Shown here: in pieces, positions 12,379 to 13,585 of the stretch
Layout of the letters: each line of letters begins with the position of its first letter
Position numbering within the stretch: the first letter of the stretch is position 1
NCBI GenBank assembly: GCA_035540955.1
Contig: DATLFP010000040.1
Coordinates: 1 to 13,585, forward strand
Length of the DNA: 13,585 bases
Source of the DNA: DATLFP01 sp035540955
Lineage (GTDB): Bacteria > Actinomycetota > Acidimicrobiia > Acidimicrobiales > CADCSY01
Direction of reading: 5' to 3'
The notes under the pieces: generated by a model
Seen by the model: only the letters and a program-made list of their open reading frames with translations
Database searches by the model: none
Told to the model about the DNA's origin: nothing
Made by a program: the position numbers and the translations under genes

Positions 12379-12398
12379 GGTTCCTCTCTCTCCTCTCC
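12379..12398 (-). promoter_or_regulatory. Long purine Shine-Dalgarno tract before the pilin candidate
   Basis: The 20-bp gap between the tadC stop and the pilin ATG reads on the minus strand as an almost pure A/G run (GGAGAGGAGAGAGAGGAACC), with several overlapping AGGAG/GAGG-type matches ending about 4 nt from the ATG. Most other genes here have weak or no ribosome site, so this one stands out and decides the start at 12378. Confidence 0.75.
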
Positions 12399-13304
12399 TC
12401 AGGCACCGAACGCGCGCAGCGCGTCGACGAAGGGAACGGCCAGGAACATGGCCCCGGGGACCAGCGCGGCCACCGTGACCGGGATCCAGACCTGCTGGTT
12501 GCGACGTTCCACCGCTTCGATCAGCTCGCGGTGCACGTCGCGTCGGATGGCTCGCGCTTCTTCGCCGACGAGCCGCCCGAGGTCGCTCGTGTCCCGGTTC
12601 AACGCCAGCACCGGGACCAGCCGGTCGAGGGCGGGGACGGACGCGAGCCGCGCCCACTCGCGGAGGGCGTCGGCCTCCGAGAGACCCTGGCGGATCCGCC
12701 AGCACACGCGCTCCAGATCGCGTCCGGTCGCTCCCGCGCTCCGTCGCGCCAACCGGTTGAGCGCGGCCGTGAGCGACCAGCCGGCCGACAGGAGGAGCGA
12801 GAGCTGCTCGGCGATGACGGGCAGCTCGAGGAACACTCGCCGTTGCCATCGCTGCGACGCGGCCGCGAGGCGCTGCTCGGGCACGAGGAAGGCCACGACC
12901 GGGCCTCCCAGGAGGAGCACGAGCCCGGTGGCGGCAGACGGTCGGAGCGCGAGCACGACCAGGCAGCCGAAGCCGAGCCCGGCGAGGCTCCAGCCGATCT
13001 GGCGGACCCGGAAGCCGGTGACGTCGATCGACGCGTGGACACGTGCGAGCCGGACATCGAGGTCCTCGCTCACGCCCAGCAGCCGGGCCATCCGCTCGCC
13101 GATCGCCCGCGACAGCGGCCCGATGGCATCGCGGAACGACTCGACCGAGAGGACACCGGCGCGGCCGCCGGTGACGACGCCCCCGGCGGCGTACGGTCGG
13201 AGCCGCTCGGTCAGCGACACCCGGGCGAACCACCGGAGCTGCGACAAGAGGAGCGTCGACCCGACCCAGAGACCGAGGGCTCCCAGCACGATCGCCGCTC
13301 TCAC
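12399..13304 (-). CDS. tadC: TadC-like type II secretion F-domain protein
   Basis: Inner-membrane platform protein of the Tad pilus, partner of TadB. It has 301 residues: an N-terminal membrane helix (about 3-22), a cytosolic stretch, two helices (about 104-120 and 124-142), and a T2SF/GspF domain (about 160-295). That domain contains ELPVIAEQLSLLLSAGWSL (160-178), RQGLSEADALREWARLASV (205-223) and a final membrane helix (about 275-296). The GTG at 13304 shares GTGA with the tadB stop and has GGAG 8 nt upstream. TadB and TadC are told apart here by order and length, so the labels could swap. Confidence 0.85.
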   Translation of the reverse strand: MRAAIVLGALGLWVGSTLLLSQLRWFARVSLTERLRPYAAGGVVTGGRAGVLSVESFRDAIGPLSRAIGERMARLLGVSEDLDVRLARVHASIDVTGFRVRQIGWSLAGLGFGCLVVLALRPSAATGLVLLLGGPVVAFLVPEQRLAAASQRWQRRVFLELPVIAEQLSLLLSAGWSLTAALNRLARRSAGATGRDLERVCWRIRQGLSEADALREWARLASVPALDRLVPVLALNRDTSDLGRLVGEEARAIRRDVHRELIEAVERRNQQVWIPVTVAALVPGAMFLAVPFVDALRAFGA

Positions 13305-13585
13305 GGTCGTTGCTCCGCACCGGCCGTGAAGACCCGCTGCTCCCCCGGGAGTCGGAGGACCTGGCCGGCCCAGACCCAGCACAGGGCCATGAGCCCGACC
13401 CCGGCAGCCACGAGCACCTGGCCCGTCGGGGTGGCGAAGCTGGCGCGACCGTTGCCGATCGACAGCCCGATGACGGCCATGCCGAGCGGGACCGCCAAGG
13501 TGAACCACCGGGCGAAGCGGGCGCCCGCCTGCCGGGAGTCGGCGTCCTTGCGGCCCTGCAGGTCGAGGATGCGATCGTCGATGAG
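13301..13585 (-). CDS. tadB: TadB-like type II secretion F-domain protein (C-terminal part)
   Basis: The frame runs off the 3' edge of the window, so only the last 94 residues are seen and the start lies beyond. The visible part begins LIDDRILDLQGRKDADSRQ. It continues through ARFARWF into a first helix (about 30-40), then FATPTGQVLVAAGVGLMALCWVWAGQVLRLP, the end typical of TadB with the TPxGQ turn before a last membrane helix. TadB and TadC form the inner-membrane platform driven by the TadA/CpaF ATPase, which should lie just beyond this edge. The stop codon overlaps the tadC start by four bases. Confidence 0.8.
   Translation of the reverse strand, partial: LIDDRILDLQGRKDADSRQAGARFARWFTLAVPLGMAVIGLSIGNGRASFATPTGQVLVAAGVGLMALCWVWAGQVLRLPGEQRVFTAGAEQRP

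Noticed and set aside
12379..13320. Upstream extension of the small pilin frame across tadC
   Set aside because: Another frame of tadC with Arg/Pro-rich composition; the strong Shine-Dalgarno fixes the start at 12378.

Overview
The window is a very GC-rich (about 70% by eye), almost gap-free piece of bacterial chromosome with many GTG starts and 1-4 nt gene overlaps. Gene content and style point to a high-GC Actinomycetota, probably the Acidimicrobiia or a relative. This is inferred from the phoH-ybeY-corC-era block, the Era/RecO/UppS/GlyRS neighbourhood seen in actinobacteria, and the Tad-locus layout. No rRNA, tRNA, CRISPR array, IS element or phage gene was seen, and no gene-free stretch exceeds 70 bp.

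Region 1 (1-3160) alternates strands. It holds the first ~60 codons of pyruvate phosphate dikinase, cut short by a stop (17-208, +), then glycyl-tRNA synthetase (228-1532, -). A CsaA-like tRNA-binding-fold protein follows (1542-1892, +), then a phosphonatase-like HAD hydrolase (1893-2573, -) and an unrecognised lipoprotein (2606-3160, +). Region 2 (3163-6300) has uppS-recO on the minus strand, diverging from a plus-strand pair: a YihY/BrkB membrane protein and a degenerate PlsY-like membrane protein.

Region 3 (6308-10284, minus) is a tight housekeeping operon: HIT hydrolase, PhoH ATPase, YbeY, CorC/HlyC-type CBS protein and Era GTPase. It links RNA processing and ribosome assembly (PhoH, YbeY, Era).

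Region 4 (10308-13585, minus) is the distal half of a Tad (Flp) pilus locus, running off the 3' edge: tadB (C-terminal part), tadC, a 70-residue pilin candidate, three TadE/TadG-like pseudopilins and a membrane-anchored LysM protein. All are overlapping or 20 bp apart.

The most striking regulatory pattern is that nearly every transcription-unit leader has a TAG-N3 (TANNNT-like) hexamer 6-9 nt before its start codon and no Shine-Dalgarno sequence, the signature of leaderless transcripts. The pilin candidate is the opposite, with a long purine-rich Shine-Dalgarno tract. I found no clearly new defence or metabolic system. The best leads are the truncated ppdK, the PlsY-like protein that has lost its catalytic motifs, the atypical pilin, and the shared or overlapping divergent start regions.
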